Of a stretch of DNA of 16,126 nucleotides, positions 1-6,665 are shown in pieces. The notes beneath the pieces were generated by a model, which searched no databases, was not told the DNA's origin, and saw only the letters and a list, made by a program, of their open reading frames with translations. A program made the position numbers and the translations under genes. Numbering within the stretch: the first letter of the stretch is position 1; each line of letters starts with the position of its first letter. Source of the DNA: an uncultured Streptococcus sp. (GTDB lineage Bacteria; Bacillota; Bacilli; Lactobacillales; Streptococcaceae); assembly GCF_959025735.1 (NCBI RefSeq), contig NZ_CAUFJQ010000036.1:1-16126 (forward strand). The letters run 5' to 3'.

Positions 1-145
1 CATCGTCGTCCAAACTGTACCGCAAGCTTTCTTCTTCCACCCGAAAATATAGGTATTTTTCTTTTACTTCCTGAAGGGAAACTTTCCCAGCTTCATAGAG
101 AAGGCTCCCTTGTGAACGAACCTTCCCAGGAATTAATTTTGCCAT
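1..145 (-). CDS. SNF2-family helicase, N-terminal fragment (partial)
   Basis: The minus strand from 145 to the window edge gives 48 codons beginning MAKLIPGKVRSQGSLLYEAG, open to the left. A ribosome site AAGGTGG lies just upstream of the ATG and an extended -10 promoter at 172-180. From memory, streptococcal SNF2-type DEAD/DEAH helicases start with a very similar MAKLIPGK-R-QG-LYE-G segment and can lie downstream of der, which fits the position here. No helicase motif is inside the window, so the assignment rests on N-terminal resemblance and context only. SNF2 proteins are ATP-dependent DNA translocases; the specific role of this one is unknown. It would be its own transcription unit, separated from the der operon by two hairpin terminators. 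Confidence 0.6.
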   Translation of the reverse strand, partial: MAKLIPGKVRSQGSLLYEAGKVSLQEVKEKYLYFRVEEESLRYSLDDD

Positions 146-171
146 GTTTACCACCTTAGATTAATCCCTTT

Positions 172-180
172 ATTATACCA
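172..180 (-). promoter_or_regulatory. Extended -10 promoter for the SNF2-type gene
   Basis: The minus strand reads TGGTATAAT, a perfect TATAAT with the TG extension, about 27 bases before the start codon at 145. No convincing -35 box is seen at 16-18 bases upstream, which is tolerated for extended -10 promoters. Confidence 0.65.
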
Positions 181-244
181 TATTTAAGCAAAAATTAGAA
201 AAAATACTTATCATCTTGAAAGGATTTTAGCCCGTTTTTGATAG

Positions 245-275
245 AAAAACTGAGACAGCATTGTCCCAGTTTTTT
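245..275 (-). terminator. Orphan Rho-independent terminator
   Basis: A 13-base stem (245-257 with 262-274) closes on a 4-base loop. Read on the minus strand every position pairs, with a single G-U wobble, and the 3' arm ends in TTTTT. Read on the plus strand the same position is an A-C mismatch, so the minus strand is the likelier direction. It lies about 170 bases beyond the terminator of the lipoprotein gene and before the helicase promoter, so it has no obvious gene to serve. Confidence 0.7.
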
Positions 276-446
276 ACCTGATTTCGTAACAGTCTCAGCT
301 TAAACAGCTATCCCTAATATCTATCTGTTAACTGTTTGATCAAATAGCTAAACAAAGGGAATAGCAAAATCCCGATTGCTCATAGAGAAAAGAAAAAAAC
401 ACGACCTATTTTTTTCTAAACTAATAGTAGCCTCAGTTGCAAATGA

Positions 447-493
447 GAAAAGGACTCCTTGTAATCTATTACAGGTGACAAAGAGTCCTTTTT
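447..493. terminator. Terminator after the lipoprotein gene (bidirectional stem)
   Basis: The arms AAAAGGACTC (448-457) and GAGTCCTTTT (483-492) form a 10-base stem, with an inner TGTAAT/ATTACA hairpin. It lies about 27 bases after the lipoprotein stop at 520. The T-run is within or just beyond the stem on both strands, so it could act in either direction. The only gene that needs it is on the minus strand. Confidence 0.75.
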
Positions 494-519
494 ACTTATG
501 GTTCAATCATGTTCGAACT

Positions 520-966
520 TTACTGAACCTTAACCATCCCGTTTTCTTCTAACGTTTTTTTGGTTTTAATATAGTCAGTTAAGTCCTTCAATTTATTATT
601 CGACTTAAAAGCTTTGTTCCAAGTTTTTAGGTCCAATTTTGAAAAATCTGTCACTATATGGATCTGCAAATGGCCTGACTTGGACTTTTCAACAGTATAG
701 TCCACTCCCTTGATATGACCATAATTTTCAAGCAAACTATCTTTTGCTGAGTTAAATGCTAATGAGTCGGAAGCATCAATATCCGGTATTTCTTTCCAGA
801 ACTCCGTCTTAAGTATTTCCTTATTTTTAATGGTCAGTATGATTGACTCATCCCCATTTCCATAGGATCCCTGATACTTTTCTTGACGCGTTGACTGACA
901 AGCTGTTAAGAAAACAATGATGAGGCTCGTAAGCAAAAATTTCATCAAAACAGTAATTTTTCGCAT
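520..966 (-). CDS. Small lipoprotein, possible DUF1307/YehR-like
   Basis: This encodes a 148-residue secreted lipoprotein. A short basic start is followed by a hydrophobic segment (about residues 7-22) and the lipobox Leu20-Thr-Ala-Cys23, so signal peptidase II should cut before Cys23 and leave a lipid-anchored extracellular domain of about 125 residues rich in Lys, Asp and Ser. The overall shape recalls the DUF1307/YehR lipoproteins of Firmicutes, whose function is not known; that family call is tentative. The gene begins 5 bases after the der stop codon, and its ribosome site (GGAAG region) lies inside the last der codons, so it is the distal gene of the nrdR-dnaB-dnaI-der operon. An internal ATG at codon 8 has no ribosome site, so the first ATG is preferred. 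Terminator at 447-493. Confidence 0.75.
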   Translation of the reverse strand: MRKITVLMKFLLTSLIIVFLTACQSTRQEKYQGSYGNGDESIILTIKNKEILKTEFWKEIPDIDASDSLAFNSAKDSLLENYGHIKGVDYTVEKSKSGHLQIHIVTDFSKLDLKTWNKAFKSNNKLKDLTDYIKTKKTLEENGMVKVQ

Positions 967-971
967 ATTCC

Positions 972-2282
972 CTACTTCCGTTTTCGCGCAATCAAATGGA
1001 TTGGAGTTCCTTCAAAAACAAAGGCCTTGCGAATTTGGTTCTCCAAGAAACGGAGGTATGAGAAGTGCATCAGTTCTTCTTCGTTAACAAAGACCACAAA
1101 AGTTGGCGGCTTGGTTGCCACTTGTGTCGCATAGAAGATCTTGAGGCGTTTTCCTTTGTCGGTCGGCGTTGGATTAATGGCAATGGCATCCATAATCACA
1201 TCGTTCAAGACAGCTGAAGGAATCCGTGTATTTTGACTCTCACTGATCTGTTTGATCATCTCTGGCAACTTGTGCAAGCGTTGTTTGGTTAAGGCAGAGA
1301 CAAAAACAATCGGCGCATAAGAAAGATATTGGAATTGATCGCGAATGTCATCTTCCCACTGCTTCATGGTATGGTTGTCTTTTTCAATGGTATCCCATTT
1401 GTTGACAACAATGATCATACCTTTACCAGCTTCGTGAGCAAAGCCAGCGATCCGCTTGTCATACTCCCGAATCCCTTCTTCGGCATTAATGACCATCAAA
1501 ACCACATCTGAACGGTCGATGGCACGCATGGCACGCATGACAGAATATTTCTCAGTGTTTTCATAGATTTTACCAGATTTGCGCATACCAGCTGTATCGA
1601 TCATGGTAAATTCTTGGCCATCTGCATCGGTAAAATGGGTATCGATGGCATCCCGTGTGGTTCCAGCAACAGGGCTTGCGATAACGCGGTCTTCTCCCAG
1701 GATCGCATTGATCAAGCTTGATTTCCCAACATTTGGGCGACCAATCAAGCTAAATTTGATGATATCTGGATTTTCTTCTTCTGTTTCATTCGGAAGATTT
1801 TCAATAATGGCATCCAGCACATCCCCAGTTCCGATCCCGTGGACAGAGGATACCGGTAGTGGCTCACCCAGTCCTAAGGCATAAAAGTCATAGATATCAT
1901 TGCGCATCTCTGGGTTATCCACCTTGTTGACTGCAAGAATCACCGGTTTATGGGTCTTATACAAGATACGAGTGACATATTCATCCGCATCCGTGATCCC
2001 TTCTTTTCCAGAAACAACAAAGACGATCACATCTGCTTCGTCCATGGCAATTTCTGCCTGATGTTTGATTTGCTCCATAAATGGGGCATCTACGTCATCA
2101 ATTCCCCCCGTATCAATGATACTAAATTTTCGATTCAACCACTCAGCTGTTGCATAAATGCGGTCACGAGTGACTCCTTCTACATCCTCAACGATGGAAA
2201 TCCGCTCACCGGCAATCCGGTTAAAGAGTGTAGATTTTCCGACATTGGGACGGCCTACAATCGCAATAGTTGGTAGGGCCAT
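972..2282 (-). CDS. der: Ribosome-assembly GTPase Der (EngA)
   Basis: Der is an essential double-domain GTPase that binds the maturing 50S ribosomal subunit. At 436 residues it has the family's usual length. GTPase domain 1 shows the P-loop GRPNVGKS (10-17), DTGG (57-60) and NKVD (119-122). Domain 2 repeats them as GRPNVGKS (181-188), DTAG (229-232) and NKWD (294-297). The C-terminal part from about residue 350 is the KH-like domain ending in a basic RKRK tail. The start codon has a GAGGAAAT ribosome site. It follows the nitroreductase gene by 57 bases without a terminator and is 5 bases from the lipoprotein gene. All G motifs are intact. Confidence 0.98.
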   Translation of the reverse strand: MALPTIAIVGRPNVGKSTLFNRIAGERISIVEDVEGVTRDRIYATAEWLNRKFSIIDTGGIDDVDAPFMEQIKHQAEIAMDEADVIVFVVSGKEGITDADEYVTRILYKTHKPVILAVNKVDNPEMRNDIYDFYALGLGEPLPVSSVHGIGTGDVLDAIIENLPNETEEENPDIIKFSLIGRPNVGKSSLINAILGEDRVIASPVAGTTRDAIDTHFTDADGQEFTMIDTAGMRKSGKIYENTEKYSVMRAMRAIDRSDVVLMVINAEEGIREYDKRIAGFAHEAGKGMIIVVNKWDTIEKDNHTMKQWEDDIRDQFQYLSYAPIVFVSALTKQRLHKLPEMIKQISESQNTRIPSAVLNDVIMDAIAINPTPTDKGKRLKIFYATQVATKPPTFVVFVNEEELMHFSYLRFLENQIRKAFVFEGTPIHLIARKRK

Positions 2283-2339
2283 GATTTCCTCTTTTCTAAT
2301 GAAAGGCGAGACTTCGGTTCAAGAACGCCTCTCTTCATT

Positions 2340-3053
2340 TCATAATAGTTTGTGTTTTTCTAGTAGTTTTTTGGTCTCTTCTTGTTCAGGTTGACCAAAT
2401 TGAGCTGCAAGGCGCTCGCTCCAGCTATCGGTTGCACGCGCTCCAGCGTAATCTGCCTGAACCTTGTCATAGGCAGTCACAACCGATAGGTCTTGTTCTT
2501 GGTATTCTTCTTCAAAAGCAACCTGCTCCAATGGCAAACGTGGTTTCACCGCATGTTGCTGGTTGGGTACTCCGAGAGCAATCCCAAAAACCGGATAGGT
2601 ATAGTCTGGCAGACGGAAGAGTTCTGCGACTTCTTCTGAACAGTAGCGCAACATGCCGATCATCACTCCACCATAGCCGAGACTTTCAGCTGCCAATAGC
2701 GTGTTTTGAGCTGCTAGAGCCGCATCCACTGAGGTGATCAGTAAGTTGTCCACCCCTTCAGGATGGAAATCCTGCTCATGAAGTTTGACAGCTTTTTCAG
2801 CACGGTTTAAATCTCCAACAAAGAGGAGAAAGACATCTGATTGGCGAATCGCTTCTTGAGGAAGCAAGTCGTAAAGAGCTTCTTTCTTTTCCTTGCTTTT
2901 GACCACAATCACAGAATAAGACTGAAAGTTTTTCCAACTTGATGCCATCTGCCCAGCTGATAAAATTTCCATGAGGTCAGCTTCTTTGATGGCTTCTTCC
3001 TTAAAACGGCGAACAGAAAAATGAGATTTCATTAAACGGATGGTTTCATTCAT
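2340..3053 (-). CDS. NfsA/FRP-type nitroreductase (flavin oxidoreductase)
   Basis: This is a 237-residue member of the nitroreductase superfamily, most like NADPH-dependent flavin oxidoreductases of the NfsA/FRP type. These are cytosolic FMN enzymes that reduce quinones, flavins or nitro compounds; the physiological substrate here cannot be read from sequence. Visible marks are the N-terminal SVRRF segment (about residues 13-17) typical of FMN phosphate contacts, the SSWKNFQ stretch (about 38-44), and the glycine-rich GYGGVMIG (about 126-133). The C-terminal extension (about 190-237) matches the longer NfsA/FRP form rather than the short NfnB form. Its ATG overlaps the dnaI stop as ATGA, so the two are probably translationally coupled. 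An AAGGAG ribosome site lies 10 bases upstream. Nothing in it links directly to replication. Confidence 0.9.
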   Translation of the reverse strand: MNETIRLMKSHFSVRRFKEEAIKEADLMEILSAGQMASSWKNFQSYSVIVVKSKEKKEALYDLLPQEAIRQSDVFLLFVGDLNRAEKAVKLHEQDFHPEGVDNLLITSVDAALAAQNTLLAAESLGYGGVMIGMLRYCSEEVAELFRLPDYTYPVFGIALGVPNQQHAVKPRLPLEQVAFEEEYQEQDLSVVTAYDKVQADYAGARATDSWSERLAAQFGQPEQEETKKLLEKHKLL

Positions 3054-3949
3054 CGGCGATTGACTCCTTCCAAATGGATTTCCTTGGCTAAAAATTTCAC
3101 GCGCTCCATGACACGTTTGGCCTGCCAGGTTTCATCTCCATTACGCGAAGCTGCAAAATGACGTTCCAACTCTTCAAAATTAAAGTTAGAAGTAAAGAAG
3201 GTTGGGAGATTTTCCTGCATTCGGTGCTGCAAAATCACTTGTAAGATTTCATCTCGCACCCAGGCTGACATCTGTTCCGCACCGATATCATCGAGAATTA
3301 AAATTTCGGCTTTTTTCACCTGATCGACGGTTTCTTTGACCAAGCCTGAACTGATGGCATTTTTAACGTCAATAGCAAAACTTGGGAAATGAAGTAAGGT
3401 GGTAGAGGCCTGGCGTTTTTCGGATAAATCATGAGCCAAGGCTGCCATCATGTAGCTCTTTCCTACTCCAAAATCACCATAGAGGTAGATCCCCTTTTGA
3501 TATTCTGGATAGTTGGCCACAAAATTGGCTAATTCTTCAAAGGCCTCAAATCGCCCCTTATCATCGAGTTCTACCTTGGCTAGACTCGCTTCTTTCAAGG
3601 TTGAAGGGAGATTGATCAAGTTGAGACGTTGGTTGATCGCAGCTCGTTTTTGGGCTTCAATTAACTCTGGCGTCTCCTCATAAGCGACATCCGCATAGCC
3701 TTCATTCATGGTGAGGATGGGTTTGTAGCCTTTGGCAATATAATCCGGATCTCCCAATAAGAAACGGTTGCGTTCACTAATGTATTGATTAAATTTTGAA
3801 ATACTACGTCGAATTTCTTGTTCAGACAAAGACTGGTCCTTGATAAAGGCAGCCACTTCTTGGTCTGCCAAGATCTGTGCGACCAAATCCTCATAGTTAA
3901 ATTGACGCGCACGGTTCATGTGAGACATGGTTTGACCTACACTTTCCAT
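3050..3949 (-). CDS. dnaI: Primosomal helicase loader DnaI
   Basis: DnaI is the AAA+ ATPase that loads the replicative helicase at the origin and at restart sites in Firmicutes. The 299-residue product has an N-terminal helicase-binding domain (about 1-130) and a C-terminal AAA+ domain with Walker A GDFGVGKS (158-165) and Walker B ILILDDIGAE (216-225). The start codon abuts the dnaB stop (TAG immediately followed by ATG), with the ribosome site AAGGAGGTGA lying in the last dnaB codons. The 3' end overlaps the nitroreductase start by four bases. The protein has no cysteine at all, although the Bacillus subtilis DnaI N-terminal domain binds zinc through cysteines and a histidine. Confidence 0.97.
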   Translation of the reverse strand: MESVGQTMSHMNRARQFNYEDLVAQILADQEVAAFIKDQSLSEQEIRRSISKFNQYISERNRFLLGDPDYIAKGYKPILTMNEGYADVAYEETPELIEAQKRAAINQRLNLINLPSTLKEASLAKVELDDKGRFEAFEELANFVANYPEYQKGIYLYGDFGVGKSYMMAALAHDLSEKRQASTTLLHFPSFAIDVKNAISSGLVKETVDQVKKAEILILDDIGAEQMSAWVRDEILQVILQHRMQENLPTFFTSNFNFEELERHFAASRNGDETWQAKRVMERVKFLAKEIHLEGVNRR

Positions 3950-5128
3950 CTACTCACCTCCTTGATTCAGTTTTTCTAATAGGCGTTGTTTCTCTTTAGC
4001 AAGATCCACCTTTTCTGCTTGACTGGTTTGATTTTGATAGTTTGGTTGGCTCCACTTGGGAACATTGCTGTTCTTGCCCTTAGCTGATGTAGGACTCGTC
4101 CCCTTGTTTCCTTGAGCTTTAGCTTGTTCCTGGCGTTCTCGAACTTTTAAAACTGCCAGTTCTGCACTGTTGACGCCTTGATAAGAAAAATCATTTCCCA
4201 CCTTCAAAGCATACTTTTCATTGAGATTAGCAGACTGGGTCTTGTTAAAGGTCAACAACAAGATAATATTGATCACCTCGTCTAGTAAGCCTAGATCAGC
4301 TAACTTGGATAATGTCTTGCGTTCGCTCTGCGTAATGGTCGCATTGCGCGCCTTCTTAATCTCCGCTAGAAATTGTAGGCTGGATTTTGCCTTCGCTTCC
4401 CTCAGAATGGTTTCTTCCTGACGGCTATAGGAGATGCGGGGGTGCTCCTGGCTCGCCTGAGCCAACTTTTGCTTCATTCTCTTTGGAGAGACAATCCGGT
4501 CTACAGCCGTTTCTTTTGCTAGGAGATAGGTTTCATACCAGGTCCATTGTTGTTCTTCTGCGAGGGCAAAGAGGGCTAAAGTCGCTTCTCCTTCATCCGC
4601 AAAACGAAGTCCATCACGCCCCATCATTCGCTTAAACATCTCCATATCAAACTGCTGTTTCTTACTTGGAAGAACGGTCGCCTCACCAGCATCTAGTCCA
4701 AAGACTTGAGAGAAGGAAACTTGCCGTCTAGTTCCTAAAGAGCGTGCTGGGATCAGATCCTCAACAGCCTTTTCCCCAATCTTTTTTTCAAGCAAGCGTT
4801 TAAAAACAGCATTTGAAAAAAATTGTTCTGAGGCAAGAGGAGCATGTAATTGGATGGTGATCCCAACTTCTTCCTCATAGAGATCGATCAACCCCATGGC
4901 AATTAAACGATCAAAAGCGAGTAGCAACTGTGGAAATCCTATATTCAAGTGATTGAGGATTTGAGCCAGTAAATATTGTTTTTCACCCTGATCATAAGAG
5001 GCCAGCAGATAACGATAAACTGCTACCGTTTCCGTCTCCAAAATAGGCAGGTAATACTGCTCCAATGCAGCCCCTGCCGGCGGAAGAAGATTATTTTTTA
5101 AAAATGAGAAAGGCGTATTAGGCTTCAT
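3950..5128 (-). CDS. dnaB: Replication initiation/membrane attachment protein DnaB
   Basis: This is the Firmicute DnaB (not the E. coli helicase), which works with DnaD and DnaI to recruit the replicative helicase and associates with the membrane. The 392 residues comprise an N-terminal winged-helix/DnaD-like region (from about residue 15, AALEQYYLPILETE), a central helical DnaD-like domain and a polar, low-complexity tail (about 335-392) rich in Gln, Asn, Lys and Ser. The identity rests on overall resemblance, length and its place directly between nrdR and dnaI, an order common in streptococci and bacilli. The ATG follows the nrdR stop with no gap and its ribosome site AAGGAAA is in the nrdR 3' end, so translation is probably coupled. 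Confidence 0.95.
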   Translation of the reverse strand: MKPNTPFSFLKNNLLPPAGAALEQYYLPILETETVAVYRYLLASYDQGEKQYLLAQILNHLNIGFPQLLLAFDRLIAMGLIDLYEEEVGITIQLHAPLASEQFFSNAVFKRLLEKKIGEKAVEDLIPARSLGTRRQVSFSQVFGLDAGEATVLPSKKQQFDMEMFKRMMGRDGLRFADEGEATLALFALAEEQQWTWYETYLLAKETAVDRIVSPKRMKQKLAQASQEHPRISYSRQEETILREAKAKSSLQFLAEIKKARNATITQSERKTLSKLADLGLLDEVINIILLLTFNKTQSANLNEKYALKVGNDFSYQGVNSAELAVLKVRERQEQAKAQGNKGTSPTSAKGKNSNVPKWSQPNYQNQTSQAEKVDLAKEKQRLLEKLNQGGE

Positions 5129-5602
5129 CTATTTTTCCTTTTTCTTCTTGGTTCCCTTCGTGATTTGTTTCAAGAGGGTCTCTAATTCACCGACATCCTT
5201 GAAACTCCGGTAAACACTTGCAAAACGGACATAGGTAATCTCATCTAGATCTGCTAACTCATCCATAACCAAAGAACCAATATACTCACTGTTAATTTCA
5301 TTATCACTTTGGCTGCGAACCTTTTGCTCGATCCGGTTTACAATTTCTTCGATTTCGTCACTAGAAACCGGCCGTTTTTGAGCTGAGCGGATAATACCAT
5401 TAAAGATTTTATCACGAGAAAATTGCTCGCGTGTCCCATCTTTTTTGACGACCACTAGGGTCCGCTCTTCCACTCGTTCGTAGGTAGTAAAGCGATAATG
5501 GCATTCTTCGCATTCCCTGCGACGACGGATGGTGTTCCCATCTTCAGCTTGTCGACTATCCACCACACTAGACTTACTTCCACCACATTTTGGACAACGC
5601 AT
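5129..5602 (-). CDS. nrdR: Transcriptional repressor NrdR
   Basis: NrdR is a nucleotide-sensing repressor of ribonucleotide reductase genes. The 157-residue product has the N-terminal zinc ribbon with Cys3, Cys6, Cys31 and Cys34 and the basic NTIRRRRECEEC stretch used for DNA binding. An ATP-cone domain (about 49-139) follows, which binds ATP or dATP. The tail is Lys-rich (KKKKEK). AAGGAGG precedes the start. It is the first gene of the operon with dnaB and dnaI directly downstream, so the dNTP-pool sensor is transcribed together with helicase-loading factors. An extended -10 promoter lies at 5634-5642. I found no clear NrdR box near it, so autoregulation is not evident. Confidence 0.98.
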   Translation of the reverse strand: MRCPKCGGSKSSVVDSRQAEDGNTIRRRRECEECHYRFTTYERVEERTLVVVKKDGTREQFSRDKIFNGIIRSAQKRPVSSDEIEEIVNRIEQKVRSQSDNEINSEYIGSLVMDELADLDEITYVRFASVYRSFKDVGELETLLKQITKGTKKKKEK

Positions 5603-5633
5603 TTGCTACCTCCTTAAACTGTTTTAACACTTC

Positions 5634-5642
5634 ATTTTACCA
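5634..5642 (-). promoter_or_regulatory. Extended -10 promoter of the nrdR operon
   Basis: Minus strand TGGTAAAAT sits about 30 bases before the nrdR ATG. A weak TTTCTT is 17 bases further upstream. It probably drives the whole run nrdR to the lipoprotein gene, since no terminator is seen between those genes. Confidence 0.6.
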
Positions 5643-5708
5643 TAAATTGAATCGTAAAGAAAGCAGAAGAACAGGAGAATCCCCTATGCTTGCTCCTATT
5701 TGATCCAT

Positions 5709-5758
5709 AAAAAAGAGTCGAAGGACGATTTGAATAAAATCGTTTTCCTTTCGACTCT
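5709..5758 (-). terminator. Terminator of the ptsG-endonuclease unit
   Basis: A long hairpin pairs AGAGTCGA (5714-5721) with TCGACTCT (5751-5758) and continues inward through an ACGATTT/AAATCGT stem. On the minus strand it is followed by TTTTTT. It lies 10 bases after the endonuclease stop and separates that unit from nrdR. Confidence 0.9.
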
Positions 5759-5767
5759 CCGTTTATA

Positions 5768-6580
5768 TTAAAGCGATAATTCAGCTTCTAAGCCATAGTG
5801 ATCACTAACATGGGGTTTGTTTTGACCATCAAAAATGACATGTAGACGCTGGATGTCCCATTCTGGACTTGCAAAGACGTAATCAATTCGCAATGGAACT
5901 TGATTGTCTGTCCAGCCATCGATTCCAGGGCCTACAGTATAAGTCCCCTTTGTTTCTTTGGCTTCAATAAAGCTGTCTTGAAGCTTAAGGGAACTGGATA
6001 GAATCGTCTCATACCCTTCTTGACCAGCAGGATTATTGAAATCACCAGCTAGAATAAAGGGTTTGCTTACTTGGCTGAAGTAGTTCTCAATGCGTGGCCA
6101 CTCAAATTGGAAACCTTTGTCCCACCAAGAAAGATGGACGCTGGCAACAGCAATCTCTTTGCCATCCACACTCGTATGGGCAACAGCCACTCGACGGGTA
6201 TGGTAGTCCGTTGGATCATCCATATTGGATACCAAAATCTCATCCGCCTTCAAGGGTTGACGCGAAAGAACCGCTACACCCTCATTGAGGTGATCATAGC
6301 CAATATGGTTGTAAGCCCAAGTCCAATAATAGTGGAGCCCATGAGCAGCTAACTCTTCTACCAATACGCGAACAAAGTGATCTTTGTGAATGGCTACAGC
6401 TGATGGCAAAGCTTGATAATACTCATCTGTTTCGACTGCTTCTGAGGCCATTTCTTGATTGACCTCTTGGAAACAGATCACATCATATTGCGCTTCTAAA
6501 ATTTGTTCCTTGAGGGTTTCAAATTTTTGCTGAGCATTCTCTTCCATCCAACTATGGGAATTTAATGTTAAAAATTTCAT
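5768..6580 (-). CDS. Endonuclease/exonuclease/phosphatase family protein
   Basis: The product belongs to the Mg-dependent EEP hydrolase superfamily (DNase I, exonuclease III, sphingomyelinase and inositol phosphatase relatives). In 270 residues the catalytic set is complete: Glu39 (CFQEVN), His149 (SVHLSWW), Asp180 and Asn182 (LAGDFNNP), Asp233 (RIDYVF) and Asp260-His261 (VSDHYG). No signal peptide or membrane segment is seen, so it is probably cytosolic. The substrate cannot be decided; sugar-phosphate, nucleic acid and phospholipid are all open. The ATG at 6580 is preferred over an in-frame ATG 13 codons upstream because an AGAAGGAG ribosome site lies before it and the protein then begins MKFLTLNSHSW, the usual first EEP strand. 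It follows ptsG by 85 bases with no clear terminator between. Confidence 0.88.
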   Translation of the reverse strand: MKFLTLNSHSWMEENAQQKFETLKEQILEAQYDVICFQEVNQEMASEAVETDEYYQALPSAVAIHKDHFVRVLVEELAAHGLHYYWTWAYNHIGYDHLNEGVAVLSRQPLKADEILVSNMDDPTDYHTRRVAVAHTSVDGKEIAVASVHLSWWDKGFQFEWPRIENYFSQVSKPFILAGDFNNPAGQEGYETILSSSLKLQDSFIEAKETKGTYTVGPGIDGWTDNQVPLRIDYVFASPEWDIQRLHVIFDGQNKPHVSDHYGLEAELSL

Positions 6581-6613
6581 CCCCTGATTTCTCCTTCTCT
6601 CCAAATCAAGAAA

Positions 6614-6658
6614 CGGCAAGAGGCCGGGTGCACTGCCCCAACCTCATTTTCTTTGCCG
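6614..6658 (-). repeat. Hairpin between ptsG and the endonuclease gene
   Basis: In the intergenic mRNA CGGCAA and TTGCCG (6653-6658, 6614-6619) form an outer stem, GAGG/CCTC (6642-6645, 6620-6623) and GGG/CCC inner ones. Only a broken TTTCTT run follows, so it is at best a leaky terminator. It may be a processing or stability element. Confidence 0.45.
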
Positions 6659-6665
6659 ACGTCTC

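Larger units (their letters stand above)
146..519. other. Gene-free stretch with terminators and possible small RNA
   Basis: No convincing coding frame is seen in these 374 bases. They hold the helicase promoter (172-180), an orphan minus-strand terminator (245-275), a 10-base palindrome TTTGATCAAA (335-344) within an AGCTAT/ATAGCT inverted repeat (307-312 and 344-349), a short AGCAA/TTGCT repeat (363-380), and the terminator of the der operon (447-493). The interval 276-446 is the candidate small-RNA region described in the findings. Confidence 0.6.

Noticed and set aside
2283..2339. AGGCG/CGCCT hairpin between the nitroreductase gene and der as a terminator
   Set aside because: Short interrupted stem with a 17-base loop and no T-run; der has no separate promoter visible, so readthrough is assumed.
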